A stretch of DNA of 64,000 nucleotides, from NCBI RefSeq assembly GCF_005484805.1, contig NZ_CP039432.1:2542001-2606000 (forward strand). The letters are read 5' to 3'. The DNA is from Rhodococcus sp. SGAir0479. Its GTDB lineage: Bacteria; Actinomycetota; Actinomycetes; Mycobacteriales; Mycobacteriaceae. Numbering within the stretch: the first letter of the stretch is position 1; every line of letters starts with the position of its first letter. Made by a program: the position numbers and the translations under genes. Below, one piece after another: positions 54,521-63,876 of this stretch. The notes below the pieces were generated by a model. That model was not told the origin of the DNA. It saw only the letters and a program-made list of their open reading frames with translations, and did not search any database.

Positions 54521-55932
54521 CGCGAAGCCTCCTCGTGTGATGATCGGTAGGTACTGGTCCGGCGGACACTGTGCGCCACGGCGAGTGCGACGTGTTCCTG
54601 CCACGGCCGCGCGATCACCTGGACGCCGATCGGCAACCCGTCGGACGCCGTCGCGACCGGGACGACGACGGACGGAAGTCCGGTGACGCTGATCGCCCGA
54701 CAGCATGCGAGCGCATCCTGCCAGGTCAGCGAGTGGCCGTCGACCGTGAACGTCTCGAGCCCGAGCGGGGGCGCGGTGATCGAGGCGACCGGGAGCACGA
54801 GGACGTCTCCCATCTCGTCGAGCAGCCCGGCGGTGAGACGCGCTCGCTGCGCCCACAACTCCTCGACGTCGCGGTGGCTTCGTCGTCCCGACCCCGCCGC
54901 CAGCATCGCCCGGATATTCGCCCCGAAGTCGGACGGTGCGCCGTACGCCTCGATGTCCGCCGCGGTCTCGGTGGCGCGCAGTCGTCCGAACAGGTCGTTC
55001 GCCCGCGGGAGGGCCGAACCCGCGTACCGTCGGGCCCCGAGTCCGCCGGCCGTCTCCGCAACCGCGGCAACGATTTCCGCTTCGACGGGAACGGTGCCCT
55101 CCCCGCGCGCCCAGGTGATGTCGAGCCCGTCCACCTCCACGTCCGCCGGATCGGCCCACCGGAACCGACGGGACGACACGACCCGCAGGACCAGCGCGGC
55201 GTCGTCGAGGGTCCGCGCCAGCGGGCCGATCGTCTGCACGACGCCGTGCACGGTCGCGGGGTTGGCCAGCACCCGGTCGCCGGCGGCCACTCCCGGGTAC
55301 TGGCCGTCCGCGCTCACCCGGCCCGACGTCGGGCGAATGGAACTGAGGCCGGTGCAGTGCGCGGGCCAGCGGACGGAGCCGCCGAAGTCGGTCCCGAGGC
55401 CCACCGCGCTCATCCCGGCCGCGAGAGCGGCCGCCTCCCCGCCGCTCGACCCGCCCGGAGAGCGCGGGTCCGCTTCGGTGCCCAGGGGGTTGCGGGTGTA
55501 GCCGAACAGGTCGTTGTGCGTCAGACCGCTCGCCCCGAACTCCGGGGTGTTGGTCTTGCCCACCAGGATTGCGCCGGCGTCCTTCATCGCCGCCACCGCC
55601 GGGGCGTCGGCCGCGGGCACGTTCGCCGCGAGTGCCCGCGACCCTGCCGTCGTCCGGACGCCGGCGGTGGCGATCAGATCCTTGACGGTGAACGGCACAC
55701 CGGCGAGCGGGCCGACCGGGTCACCGTGGGCCAGCCGGCGATCGAGGCGGTCCGCCGCCGCCAACGCCTGCTCCGCCGGCACCGTGACCACCGCGTTCCA
55801 CCGGGGGTTGCAGTTTTCGATGTGGTCCAGGTGCTCCTCGATCACGGCGCGCGCCGATACCTCGCGTCCGGTTACTGCGCGAGCGATGTCACGCGCGGTC
55901 GATCCGATCCGACCGCCTCCGAATCCTGCCAC
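54505..55932 (-). CDS. Amidase signature enzyme
   Basis: The 475-residue protein carries the Ser-cisSer-Lys triad: Lys84 in PFTVKDLI, Ser162 in PGGSSGGEAA and Ser186 in GTDFGGSVRWP. It hydrolyses an amide; the natural substrate may be an open-chain product of the ring cleaved by HyuAB. The GTG at 55932 has GGAGGAGG 5 nt upstream, better than the ORF's earlier codons. It is first of the amidase-xdhC pair and divergent from the MFS gene. Confidence 0.9.
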   Translation of the reverse strand: MAGFGGGRIGSTARDIARAVTGREVSARAVIEEHLDHIENCNPRWNAVVTVPAEQALAAADRLDRRLAHGDPVGPLAGVPFTVKDLIATAGVRTTAGSRALAANVPAADAPAVAAMKDAGAILVGKTNTPEFGASGLTHNDLFGYTRNPLGTEADPRSPGGSSGGEAAALAAGMSAVGLGTDFGGSVRWPAHCTGLSSIRPTSGRVSADGQYPGVAAGDRVLANPATVHGVVQTIGPLARTLDDAALVLRVVSSRRFRWADPADVEVDGLDITWARGEGTVPVEAEIVAAVAETAGGLGARRYAGSALPRANDLFGRLRATETAADIEAYGAPSDFGANIRAMLAAGSGRRSHRDVEELWAQRARLTAGLLDEMGDVLVLPVASITAPPLGLETFTVDGHSLTWQDALACCRAISVTGLPSVVVPVATASDGLPIGVQVIARPWQEHVALAVAHSVRRTSTYRSSHEEASRCATS

Positions 55933-56001
55933 GGCGCCTCCTCCGGCATCGTCGGTGCAGCACACGGTAGGGCTGGCGTAACCGGCGCGAAACGGCCAGG
56001 T

Positions 56002-56031
56002 TTCACAGCAAGACGACACCCGGGCTGTGAA
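56002..56031. promoter_or_regulatory. Inverted repeat TTCACAGC-N14-GCTGTGAA, likely operator
   Basis: Two perfect 8-bp arms (56002-56009 and 56024-56031), 22 bp apart, lie in the divergent gap between the amidase and MFS genes. The spacing puts both arms on one DNA face. PucR or another dimeric regulator may bind. Confidence 0.6.
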
Positions 56032-56075
56032 CAGTTGATACTCCCCACGCTCCACACCTCTGCGAGGATCGGACC

Positions 56076-57278
56076 ATGCCTGCCCCGTGGTTGCGTCTCG
56101 CCGTCGCCCTGTTCGCGGTGAGCTGGGGAGCCAACCAGTTCGCGCCGATGCAGCTCGTCTACAGCCGGCACCTGGGGCTCACGAGCGGATCGTTCACCGC
56201 GATGCTCGGCGCCTACGTGCTCGGCCTCGTTCCCGCGCTGCTGTACTTCGGCCGCGTCGCGGATCGCGCGGGACGCCGGGTGGTCATCCGCTCGATGATC
56301 CCGGTCTCGGTGGTCTCCTCGCTCGTCCTTCTGCTCGGTCCCCTCAGTCCCGAACTGCTCTACGTCGGGCGGGTGCTGGCCGGAGTCGCGTCCGGCATGG
56401 CGTTCGGTGCGGGCACCGCGTGGATGAAGGAACTCAGTGCCCGGGCACCCGCCGGCGCCGGCGCGCGCCGGGCCGCGGTGTCCCTGTCCGCGGGCTTCGG
56501 GTGCGGCGCGCTGTTCGCCGGCGTGGTGGCGCAGTGGCTGCCCGCACCTCAGGTGTCGCCGTACGTGATCCACATCGCGCTGATGATCGCCGCCCTGGCG
56601 CTGGTGTGGCCGGTGCCCGAGACACGCACCGCCCGAACGACTCCGGCGGTCACCCGCGTGACGGCGCTGTCGACGGCGCCCTTCCTTCGGGGCGTGGTTC
56701 CCTGGACGCCGTGGGTGTTCGGCACCGCGACCATCTCCTTCGCCACGCTCCCGCCGCGCGTGGAGCAGTCACTGGGTGCGGTGTCGATCGCGTTCACCGG
56801 CACGATCGCGGCGCTCACCATGATCACCGGAGCGGTGATCCAGCCGTGGGCCCGGCGGTTCCTCGAGCACCGCGAGGAGTGGGGGGCGCCGGCGGGAGCG
56901 GTGCTCGGTGTGCTGGGGCTGGGCGCGGCCGGCGTCGTCGTCCACACCGACGGCGCCGTCGCGGTCGTCGCGGTCTTCGGGGCCGCGCTCCTGCTCGGCT
57001 CGTGCTACGGCGTGCTCCTGATCTCCGGCCTGGTCGCGGTCGAACGACTCGCGCCGGAGGACGAACTCGCACAGTCGGTCGCGGTCTACTACTGCCTGAT
57101 CTACCTGGGATTCGCGCTACCGTTCCTCGTCTCCGTCCTGGCGCCGCGGATCGGGTACGGGACGTGCTTCGCCGCGATCGCCGTCCTGATGACCGCGTCG
57201 GTCCTGGTCGCGAGGACCGCACCCGCTCCCCGCGCCCGCCCCGCACGCCGCGACGACGTCTCGCCGGTCGGCCGATGA
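56076..57278 (+). CDS. MFS transporter
   Basis: The 400-residue protein has about twelve hydrophobic segments and the family A-motif GRVADRAGRRVVIRS between helices 2 and 3. Substrate and direction are unknown; beside catabolic genes it may import or export an intermediate. Its ATG has a GAGGAT hexamer 6 nt upstream and no ribosome site. Its stop overlaps the MobA-like start as ATGA. Confidence 0.88.
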   Translation: MPAPWLRLAVALFAVSWGANQFAPMQLVYSRHLGLTSGSFTAMLGAYVLGLVPALLYFGRVADRAGRRVVIRSMIPVSVVSSLVLLLGPLSPELLYVGRVLAGVASGMAFGAGTAWMKELSARAPAGAGARRAAVSLSAGFGCGALFAGVVAQWLPAPQVSPYVIHIALMIAALALVWPVPETRTARTTPAVTRVTALSTAPFLRGVVPWTPWVFGTATISFATLPPRVEQSLGAVSIAFTGTIAALTMITGAVIQPWARRFLEHREEWGAPAGAVLGVLGLGAAGVVVHTDGAVAVVAVFGAALLLGSCYGVLLISGLVAVERLAPEDELAQSVAVYYCLIYLGFALPFLVSVLAPRIGYGTCFAAIAVLMTASVLVARTAPAPRARPARRDDVSPVGR

Positions 57279-57898
57279 GCGACGGCGGTGGCACCGCGGT
57301 GCCGGGGACCGGCGAGGGCGCCGTCCCCGGAGCCCGGACGGACCACGTCGTCGGACTGCTTCTGGCCGCGGGAGCCGGGCGTCGCTACGGCTACCCGAAA
57401 GTGCTTGCCCACGAGGGCCGGTGGCTCCGCACTGCGGTCCACGCCCTGCGGTCCGGCGGGTGCGGCCGCGTGCTCGTCGTGCTGGGCGCCGCCCGCGCCG
57501 CGCTGCCGTCCGGGGCCGAGGCGGTGTACGCACCGCGCTGGGCCGAGGGCATGGGAGAGTCGCTGCGCGCCGGACTCGATGTGGTCGCCGAGGACCCGGA
57601 CGCGGACTACGTCGTCGTCCATCTCGTCGATCTGCCGGACGTCGGGCCCGACGTCGTCGCCCGCACCATCGACGCCGCCACGAGCACACCGAGCGGGATG
57701 GCCCGCGCGTACTTCGGTGCCACGCCCGGGCACCCCGTCGTCCTCGGGCGGCGACACTGGGGGCCGATCGCGGCCCGCGCCGCCGGCGACGCGGGCGCGC
57801 GGGAGTATCTGCGGACGCACCGCGCCGCGGTGGCCGCCGTCCCGTGCGGCGACCTGGCCACCGGCCGGGACCGGGACCGTCCCGACGAGCCCGGTTAG
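57275..57898 (+). CDS. MobA/MocA-like nucleotidyltransferase
   Basis: The 207-residue protein has LLLAAGAGRRYGYPKVL (NTP loop with Lys), VVHLVDLPDVGPDVVARTI and GATPGHPVVLGRRHW, the MocA/MobA pattern that links CMP or GMP to molybdopterin. MocA makes the cytosine dinucleotide used by xanthine oxidase family enzymes, so it fits the hydroxylase cluster. It overlaps the MFS stop by 4 nt and the convergent nucleosidase by 4 nt. Confidence 0.87.
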   Translation: MSDGGGTAVPGTGEGAVPGARTDHVVGLLLAAGAGRRYGYPKVLAHEGRWLRTAVHALRSGGCGRVLVVLGAARAALPSGAEAVYAPRWAEGMGESLRAGLDVVAEDPDADYVVVHLVDLPDVGPDVVARTIDAATSTPSGMARAYFGATPGHPVVLGRRHWGPIAARAAGDAGAREYLRTHRAAVAAVPCGDLATGRDRDRPDEPG

Positions 57899-58458
57899 CG
57901 CGGTCCGAACGTCCGGGTCAGCCAGTCCGCGAGCACGCGTGCGCTGGCGTCCACCTGCGCCGGCCAGTCCATCGCGGAGTCGTCCGCGTGATCGCTCACG
58001 TGCTTGACCAGCCGACAGCGGGCGCCCAGCCGATCGCACGCGAACGCGACCGCGAACCCCTCCATGTCGACCAGGTCGGCACGCGCGGCCAGGGCGTCGC
58101 GCACCTCGACGTCGGAGACGAACGAATCGCCGGTCGCGAGGACCGAGCCGTCACCGCCTTCGATCTCGACGACGTCGCGCACCGGATGGCCGAGCGAGCG
58201 CAGCACCTCGCTGCTGATGTCGTGATTGAGCACGGCCGACGGCAGGTACAGGCCGCCGTGATGCGCGTGCAGGGCACCGGCGGTACCGATGTTGACGACG
58301 AGCGGCATCGACTCCGACGGGTACCGCGCGAGCGCATGCGTGACGGCGACCGCCGCCGCGACCTTGCCTATTCCGGTGACCACGACGTCGAACGAATCCG
58401 GCACGTGCGCCGCTTCCCCCGCGGTGGCACTGACCACCAGAACGCCGGGACCACTCAT
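57895..58458 (-). CDS. Nucleosidase, phosphorylase superfamily
   Basis: The 187-residue protein is of the MTA/SAH nucleosidase-like fold, shortened compared with the usual 230 or so. Motifs are [43 protein letters not shown] (substrate ME motif) and [12 protein letters not shown] (catalytic Asp). The substrate is unassigned. The ATG at 58458 has GGGGAGAG 6 nt upstream; the longer frame is not used. Confidence 0.85.
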   Translation of the reverse strand: MSGPGVLVVSATAGEAAHVPDSFDVVVTGIGKVAAAVAVTHALARYPSESMPLVVNIGTAGALHAHHGGLYLPSAVLNHDISSEVLRSLGHPVRDVVEIEGGDGSVLATGDSFVSDVEVRDALAARADLVDMEGFAVAFACDRLGARCRLVKHVSDHADDSAMDWPAQVDASARVLADWLTRTFGPR

Positions 58459-58559
58459 GCGAACTCTCCCCATCCGACCCGTGCCGACCGGCGCCGACCC
58501 GACGCCGCACCACATCCTTCCCGGCCGTCGAGACCTGTGCGCACTCGGCCCGTGCTCGC

Positions 58560-58565
58560 TACAGT
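58560..58565 (+). promoter_or_regulatory. -10 element of nadE (leaderless)
   Basis: TACAGT lies 6 nt before the ATG at 58572 and no ribosome site follows. It matches the leaderless arrangement of the other loci. Confidence 0.6.
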
Positions 58566-58571
58566 TCTGCC

Positions 58572-59417
58572 ATGGCGATTGAGCGTGCACAGATCATCGA
58601 GCAACTCGGAGTCCAGGCGACGATCGACCCCGCCGCCGAGGTTCGCAGTCGCGTCCGGTTCCTCGCGGACTATCTGAGGTCGACCCCGGCCCAGGGCTTC
58701 GTGCTCGGCATCAGCGGCGGTCAGGACAGCACGCTGGCCGGGCGCCTCGCGCAGCTGGCCGTCGAGGAGGTGCGGGCCGAGGGGGGGACCGCCGAGTTCG
58801 TCGCGGTGCGACTGCCGTACGGGGCCCAGGTCGACGAGGACGACGCCCAGGTGGCGATGAAGTTCATCGGTCCGGACCGGTCCCTCACCGTGAACGTGAA
58901 GCCGGGCGCGGACGCGACCGCCGCGGAGGCGTCGGGGGCGATGCGCGATCTGCTCGACGACCGCGGTCAGATCCGGGACTTCGTGCGCGGCAACATCAAA
59001 GCCCGCGAACGCATGATGATCCAGTACGCGATCGCGGGTGAACTCAACCATCTCGTCGTCGGCACCGATCACGCCGCCGAGGCCCTGACGGGCTTTTTCA
59101 CCAAGTTCGGCGACGGTGGCGTCGACATCACCCCGCTGTCCGGCCTGACCAAGCGGCAGGGCGCGGCGCTGCTGCGCGAACTGGGCGCGCCCGAGAGCAC
59201 GTGGAAGAAGGTGCCGACCGCCGACCTCGAGGACGATCGGCCGGCGCTGCCGGACGAGGTTGCCCTCGGTGTCACCTACGCGCAGATCGACGACTTCCTC
59301 GAGGGCAAGGACGTGAGCGCGGACGTCGTCGACCACCTGCAGACCATGTACCGCAACACCCGGCACAAGCGCACCGTGCCGGTGAGCCCGCAGGACAGCT
59401 GGTGGCGCGAGGACTGA
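58572..59417 (+). CDS. nadE: Ammonia-dependent NAD synthetase
   Basis: The 281-residue enzyme amidates deamido-NAD with ammonia, the last step of NAD synthesis. The P-loop is GISGGQDST (46-54), with [23 protein letters not shown] and [10 protein letters not shown]. There is no N-terminal glutaminase domain, unlike the large mycobacterial NadE, so it belongs to the short class. A second copy may exist elsewhere. Confidence 0.96.
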   Translation: MAIERAQIIEQLGVQATIDPAAEVRSRVRFLADYLRSTPAQGFVLGISGGQDSTLAGRLAQLAVEEVRAEGGTAEFVAVRLPYGAQVDEDDAQVAMKFIGPDRSLTVNVKPGADATAAEASGAMRDLLDDRGQIRDFVRGNIKARERMMIQYAIAGELNHLVVGTDHAAEALTGFFTKFGDGGVDITPLSGLTKRQGAALLRELGAPESTWKKVPTADLEDDRPALPDEVALGVTYAQIDDFLEGKDVSADVVDHLQTMYRNTRHKRTVPVSPQDSWWRED

Positions 59418-59438
59418 CCGCGACGTCCGGGAGACGCG

Positions 59439-60203
59439 ATGACGACGTACCTGGTGGCCGGCGGAACCGGAGTGGCGGGCCGGGCCGTGGCCACCGAACT
59501 CGTCCGTCGCGGCGCCGCCGTGCGCGTCCTCAGTCGGCGCGGCGGGACCGGTGACGGTATCGAGCACGTCGTCGGCGACCTGCTCACCGGGGTCGGGCTG
59601 GCCGAGGCGCTCGACGGCGTGGACGTCGTCGTCGACACGACCGACGGCAAGACCCGACGGACGCGTGCCGTACTGACCGACGGCGCCGCGAACCTCCTGA
59701 CCGCGGCCGCCGCGGCGGGCGTCGCCCGTGCGGTGCTGCTGTCGATCGTGAACGTCGACACGGCGAGATTCGCGTACTACCGAGCCAAGACCGAGCAGGA
59801 GCGGTTGTATCGGGAAGCGGCCCTGCCGACCCACGTCGTGCGCGCCACCCAGTTCCACGAGTTCGTTCCCATGATCTGCGCACCGGCCGCGAAGTTGGGC
59901 CTCGTGCCGGCGTTCACCCGCACCCGGTTCCAGTCCATCGACACCTCCGACGTGGCCCGCGCGCTCGCCGACGCTGCCGGCATGGTTCGGCCCGCCGCGG
60001 CACCGACCGTCGTGGCCGGGCCCGAGATTCTCACGATGCGCGAGATGGCCGTCGCCTGGAAGGACGCGACGGGAGCCCGCGGCCGGGTGACGAACATCCG
60101 GATGCCCGGCAGCATGGGCGCCTTCTGGCGGGAGGGACGCAACCTGGTGCCGGACAACCGGTTCGGAACCGTCACCTTCGCTCAGTGGCTGGCGCGCCGC
60201 TGA
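59439..60203 (+). CDS. NmrA/SDR-like NAD(P)-binding protein
   Basis: The 254-residue protein starts TTYLVAGGTGVAGRAVATELVRRG, a Rossmann motif, and contains LLSIVNVDTARFAYYRAKTEQERLYRE with a YxxxK-like element. It resembles atypical short-chain reductases or NAD(P)-binding regulators. GGGAGA upstream supports the ATG, 21 nt after nadE. The function is unknown. Confidence 0.8.
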   Translation: MTTYLVAGGTGVAGRAVATELVRRGAAVRVLSRRGGTGDGIEHVVGDLLTGVGLAEALDGVDVVVDTTDGKTRRTRAVLTDGAANLLTAAAAAGVARAVLLSIVNVDTARFAYYRAKTEQERLYREAALPTHVVRATQFHEFVPMICAPAAKLGLVPAFTRTRFQSIDTSDVARALADAAGMVRPAAAPTVVAGPEILTMREMAVAWKDATGARGRVTNIRMPGSMGAFWREGRNLVPDNRFGTVTFAQWLARR

Positions 60204-60207
60204 CCGG

Positions 60208-60507
60208 TCACCCGCCCGCGAACGGCGGCAGCACGTCCACCTGGGCGCCCACCGGTCGCGCCGGATCCCGGGTCAGTTCGGAGTCGACGAGATAGGCCGC
60301 CACTGCGAGGATCTTCTCCATCCGTGGCCCGTACCGCTCGACCAGCACCGACCGCAGATCGGCGAGGTCGGCGTCCGCGGGCAGCGACAGCACCTCGTCC
60401 GGCCGCTCCGCCGCCTCGGCGGCGGCCGCGAAGTACCGCACCTCGACCGTCCGCGGCGTCGCACGTACCGCGTCCATCGCCTCGGCCACCTCTGTCCTGT
60501 CAGCCAC
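60208..60507 (-). CDS. moaD: Molybdopterin synthase small subunit
   Basis: The 99-residue ubiquitin-like protein ends [10 protein letters not shown]; the GG carries the thiocarboxylate that donates sulfur to the pterin. It follows moaA with an 8-nt overlap, an unusual but compact pair. Confidence 0.92.
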   Translation of the reverse strand: MADRTEVAEAMDAVRATPRTVEVRYFAAAAEAAERPDEVLSLPADADLADLRSVLVERYGPRMEKILAVAAYLVDSELTRDPARPVGAQVDVLPPFAGG

Positions 60508-61579
60508 CGATCGCTCCCATACTGCGTTGCGGCGGAACGAAGCCCGCCGCGTTGATGCCGTGTCCGGCCCACTTGTTCCACATCGCCGCGCGCCACAACT
60601 GCGCGAGGTCTTCGTCGTCGGCGCCGGATCGCAGCGCGCCCCGCAGATCCAGTTCCCGGTCGCTGAACAGACACGACCGGACGGTGCCCTCCGCGGTGAG
60701 CCGGGTGCGGTCGCAGTCCGCGCAGAACGAACGGGTCACCGACGCGATGATCCCGACCGTGGCCGGGCCGCCGTTCACGAGCCATTCCTCCGCGGGCGCG
60801 GACGGTTCCTCGCGTCCCACCTCCTGCAGCTCGAAGCGCTCGCCGAGCACGCGCAGCAGCGTCTGCGCGTCCACCATGTTCGCCCGCGCCCATTCGTGGT
60901 CCGCGTCGAGCGGCATCTCCTCGATGAATCGCAGCGCACAGCCCGCGTCCAGGCACCACTGCAGCAGATCACCCGCCCCGTCGAGCGTTTCGGCCATCAG
61001 CACGGCATTGATCTTGAGCGGCGCCAGACCGACGCGTCGAGCGGCGCGGATCCCCGCGATCACCGAGTCGAGGCGATCGCGCCGGGTCAGCTCGGCGAAG
61101 TGCCGGCGGTCGACCGTGTCCAGCGAGACATTGATCCGCGAGAGGCCGGCACGCGCGAGGGCGTCGGCGCGGTGCTCGAGACCGACCGCGTTGGTCGTCA
61201 TCGACAGCGGAATCCCCGGCACCGTCTCGGTGCACCCGGCCACGATGGCCTCGAGGTCGCGGCGCATCAGCGGCTCGCCACCGGTGAACCTGACCTCTCG
61301 GACCCCGAGCCGGTGCACCGCCACCCCGACCAGCCGGACGATCTCGTCGGCGGTCAGCAGGTCCCGGGCAGGTATCGCGGGCAGCCCCTCGGCCGGCATG
61401 CAGTACGTACAGCGCAGCGAACACTTCTCGGTGATCGACACCCGCAGGTCCCGGGCGACCCGCCCGAACCCGTCCACCAGTTCGGGCACGTCCGGCCGCC
61501 CGTCCGTGGACGGCGCCGCCGACCGCACGGTGGGGATTCCCACGTCCACCACCGTCGCCGTCCGCGCCGCTGTCGTCAT
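60500..61579 (-). CDS. moaA: GTP 3',8-cyclase
   Basis: The 359-residue radical SAM enzyme starts the Mo cofactor pathway. The [13 protein letters not shown] motif binds the SAM cluster, and [21 protein letters not shown] binds the second cluster. The C-terminal GG tail (GAIGG), needed for activity, is present. It faces moeA divergently. Confidence 0.97.
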   Translation of the reverse strand: MTTAARTATVVDVGIPTVRSAAPSTDGRPDVPELVDGFGRVARDLRVSITEKCSLRCTYCMPAEGLPAIPARDLLTADEIVRLVGVAVHRLGVREVRFTGGEPLMRRDLEAIVAGCTETVPGIPLSMTTNAVGLEHRADALARAGLSRINVSLDTVDRRHFAELTRRDRLDSVIAGIRAARRVGLAPLKINAVLMAETLDGAGDLLQWCLDAGCALRFIEEMPLDADHEWARANMVDAQTLLRVLGERFELQEVGREEPSAPAEEWLVNGGPATVGIIASVTRSFCADCDRTRLTAEGTVRSCLFSDRELDLRGALRSGADDEDLAQLWRAAMWNKWAGHGINAAGFVPPQRSMGAIGG

Positions 61580-61628
61580 GTCCCCCAGTATGCCGCCGAC
61601 ACGGCCCGCGAGCGCGGCGATGGATGCC

Positions 61629-61634
61629 TAGGAT
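61629..61634 (+). promoter_or_regulatory. -10 element of moeA (leaderless)
   Basis: TAGGAT lies 8 nt before the ATG at 61643, with no ribosome site. It would drive moeA and the overlapping moaCB and moaE genes. Confidence 0.55.
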
Positions 61635-61642
61635 TGGCTCTC

Positions 61643-62863
61643 ATGGCACACGCGCAGCGGCACTCGGGCCGGGGTAGCACTGCTCGATCGGTCGAGGAGC
61701 ACGCCGCCGAGGTGGCCGAACTCCTGGAGCCGCTGCTGACCCGGCCGTCGGAGACGATCCGCCTGGACGAGGCGCTGGGCCGAATTCTGTCCTACGACGT
61801 CTCCGCCCCCGTCGACCTGCCGCTGTTCCGGAACTCGCAGATGGACGGATTCGCGGTCGACGCGGCCTCGCTCACCGCCGTCCCGGTGACGCTGCCGATC
61901 GTCGCGACGGTGCCGGCCGGCCCGGCCGAACCGGCGCCGCACGTGCCGGGGACGGCCGTCCGCATCATGACCGGCGCGGTGCTGCCCGACGGCGCGGATG
62001 CCGTTGTCCCCGTGGAGGACACGGAGACAGTCGACGACAAGGTCACGATCCGTCGGTCCCGCGCGGTGGGCGACTACGTCCGCGAGCGTGGCAGCGACGT
62101 GCGGACCGGGACGCTGCTGCTGTCCGCCGGAACCGAGCTGGGCCCGCGCCACCTGGGCGTCCTGGCCGCCGTCGGGCTGGCCTCGGTGGCCGTGCGGACC
62201 CGGCCCCGGGTCGCGGTGATCACCACCGGCGCCGAACTCGTCGAGCCGGGCGCCGTGGTGAGGCCGGGCCAGATCTACGACTCCAACGGGCCCACGCTCG
62301 CGGCGAGCCTGCGTGCCGCCGGCGCCGAAGTGGCGATCGTCGACCGCAGCAGCGACGAGCCCGACGCCTTCCGCGCGGCGCTGCGGCGCGCGGTGGCGCG
62401 CACGGAACTGGTCGTCACCTCCGGCGGCGTGTCGATGGGCGACTACGAGGTCGTCAAGGACGTGCTGCTCGAACTCGGTGCCCGCTTCGGGCCCGTCGCG
62501 ATGCAGCCGGGCGGCCCGCAGGGCCTGGCGCTGGTCGACGAAATGCCGATCCTCACGTTCCCCGGCAACCCGGTCAGCACGCTGGTCTCGTTCGAGGTGT
62601 TCCTGCGGCCGCTGCTGCGGCGCGCCGCCGGTCTGCCACCGGTCCCCCACGCCGAGTCCGTCCTCGACCACGCGGTGACGTCGGTGCCCGGCAAGCGGCA
62701 GTTCCTGCGCGGCCGCCGCACCGGCTCCGGCGTCGAAGTCGTCGCGGGACCGGGGTCGCACCTGGTGGCGGCGCTGGCCTGGGCAGACGTGCTGATAGAC
62801 GTTCCGGCCGCCGTCACGTCCCTGGCGGCGGGTGATCGAGTGAAGGTGTGGCCCCTGCAGTGA
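61643..62863 (+). CDS. moeA: Molybdopterin molybdenumtransferase
   Basis: The 406-residue enzyme inserts molybdate into adenylylated molybdopterin. Seen are FRNSQMDGFAVDA, RIMTGAVLPDGADAVVPVEDT, VTSGGVSMGDYEVVK and FPGNPVSTLVSFEVF, all MoeA motifs. The ATG follows TAGGAT at 8 nt and gives the usual length. Its stop overlaps the moaCB GTG as GTGA. Confidence 0.96.
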   Translation: MAHAQRHSGRGSTARSVEEHAAEVAELLEPLLTRPSETIRLDEALGRILSYDVSAPVDLPLFRNSQMDGFAVDAASLTAVPVTLPIVATVPAGPAEPAPHVPGTAVRIMTGAVLPDGADAVVPVEDTETVDDKVTIRRSRAVGDYVRERGSDVRTGTLLLSAGTELGPRHLGVLAAVGLASVAVRTRPRVAVITTGAELVEPGAVVRPGQIYDSNGPTLAASLRAAGAEVAIVDRSSDEPDAFRAALRRAVARTELVVTSGGVSMGDYEVVKDVLLELGARFGPVAMQPGGPQGLALVDEMPILTFPGNPVSTLVSFEVFLRPLLRRAAGLPPVPHAESVLDHAVTSVPGKRQFLRGRRTGSGVEVVAGPGSHLVAALAWADVLIDVPAAVTSLAAGDRVKVWPLQ

Positions 62864-63876
62864 GTGACCCGAACATGACCGAACTGAGCCACCTCGACGG
62901 TGAGGGCCGCGCCCGCATGGTCGACGTCAGCGCCAAGACCGACACGCTGCGGATCGCGGTCGCCGCCGGCGAGCTGGTGACCACGCCCGACGTCGTGGCC
63001 CTGGTGCGCGCCGACGACATGCCCAAGGCGGACGTCCTCGCGACCGCCCGCATCGCCGGGATCGCGGGCGCGAAGAAGACGTCCGAGCTGATCCCCCTCT
63101 GCCACCAGCTGGCGCTGTCGTCGGTGAAGGTCGAGTTCGGTTTCACCGCGTCGTCGATCACCATCGAGGCGACCGCGAAGACCACCGGCCCCACCGGCGT
63201 CGAGATGGAGGCACTCACCGCGGTCGCCGTCGCCGGACTGACGCTGCACGACATGGTCAAGGCCGTCGATCCGGCCGCGACCCTCGACGGCGTGCGGTTG
63301 CTCACCAAGGAGGGCGGCAAGCGCGGCGAGTGGCGCCGCGACGATCCCGCTTCCGCGGCCGCCCCCACCCCCGTGGCCGTGGCCACGCCCGCGGTGCGGC
63401 CGGGGACGGCCACCGTGCTGGTGGCCTCGACGGGCGGCGCTCGCGGCACCCGCCCCGACACCACCGGTCCGGCGATCGTCGACTGGCTCACCGCCCGCGG
63501 CCACGCCGTCCGTGGCCCCCTGGTGTACGCCGACGCCGACATCCGCGCCGGGCTGGCGGACGCGCTCGCGGACGCACCCGCCCTCGTCGTCACCACCGGC
63601 GGCACCGGGGCGTCGCCCACCGACGCGACGCCGGAGGCGACGCTCGCCGTGCTCGACCGCGAACTGCCCGGGATCGCCGAGGAGATGCGCCGTCGCGGCA
63701 CCGAGGTGACCCCGCACGCGTCGCTGAGCCGCGGGGTGGTCGGGCTGGCCGGCCCCACGCTGGTCGTGAACCTGCCGGGCTCGCCGGGTGGGGTAAAGGA
63801 CGGGCTGGCGGTGCTCGATCCGATCCTCGACCACCTGCTCGCGCAGATCGCCGGGGGCGGTGTCCACGATGCGTGA
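62860..63876 (+). CDS. moaCB: Bifunctional MoaC/MoaB fusion
   Basis: The 338-residue protein joins MoaC (about 1-160: MVDVSAKTDTLRIA, ARIAGIAGAKKTSELIPLCHQL, GVEMEALTAVAVAGLTLHDM) by an alanine-proline linker to a MoaB/Mog domain (about 180-338: VLVASTGGARGTRPDTTGPAIV, VVTTGGTGASPTDATPEAT). MoaC makes cyclic pyranopterin; MoaB/Mog adenylylates molybdopterin. The GTG at 62860 overlaps the moeA stop; an ATG at 62875 is possible. Confidence 0.92.
   Translation: MSDPNMTELSHLDGEGRARMVDVSAKTDTLRIAVAAGELVTTPDVVALVRADDMPKADVLATARIAGIAGAKKTSELIPLCHQLALSSVKVEFGFTASSITIEATAKTTGPTGVEMEALTAVAVAGLTLHDMVKAVDPAATLDGVRLLTKEGGKRGEWRRDDPASAAAPTPVAVATPAVRPGTATVLVASTGGARGTRPDTTGPAIVDWLTARGHAVRGPLVYADADIRAGLADALADAPALVVTTGGTGASPTDATPEATLAVLDRELPGIAEEMRRRGTEVTPHASLSRGVVGLAGPTLVVNLPGSPGGVKDGLAVLDPILDHLLAQIAGGGVHDA

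Noticed and set aside
40157-57898. Standard xanthine or uracil degradation cluster
   Set aside because: A permease, PucR and XdhC are present, but urate oxidase, allantoinase, barbiturase and dihydropyrimidinase are absent.
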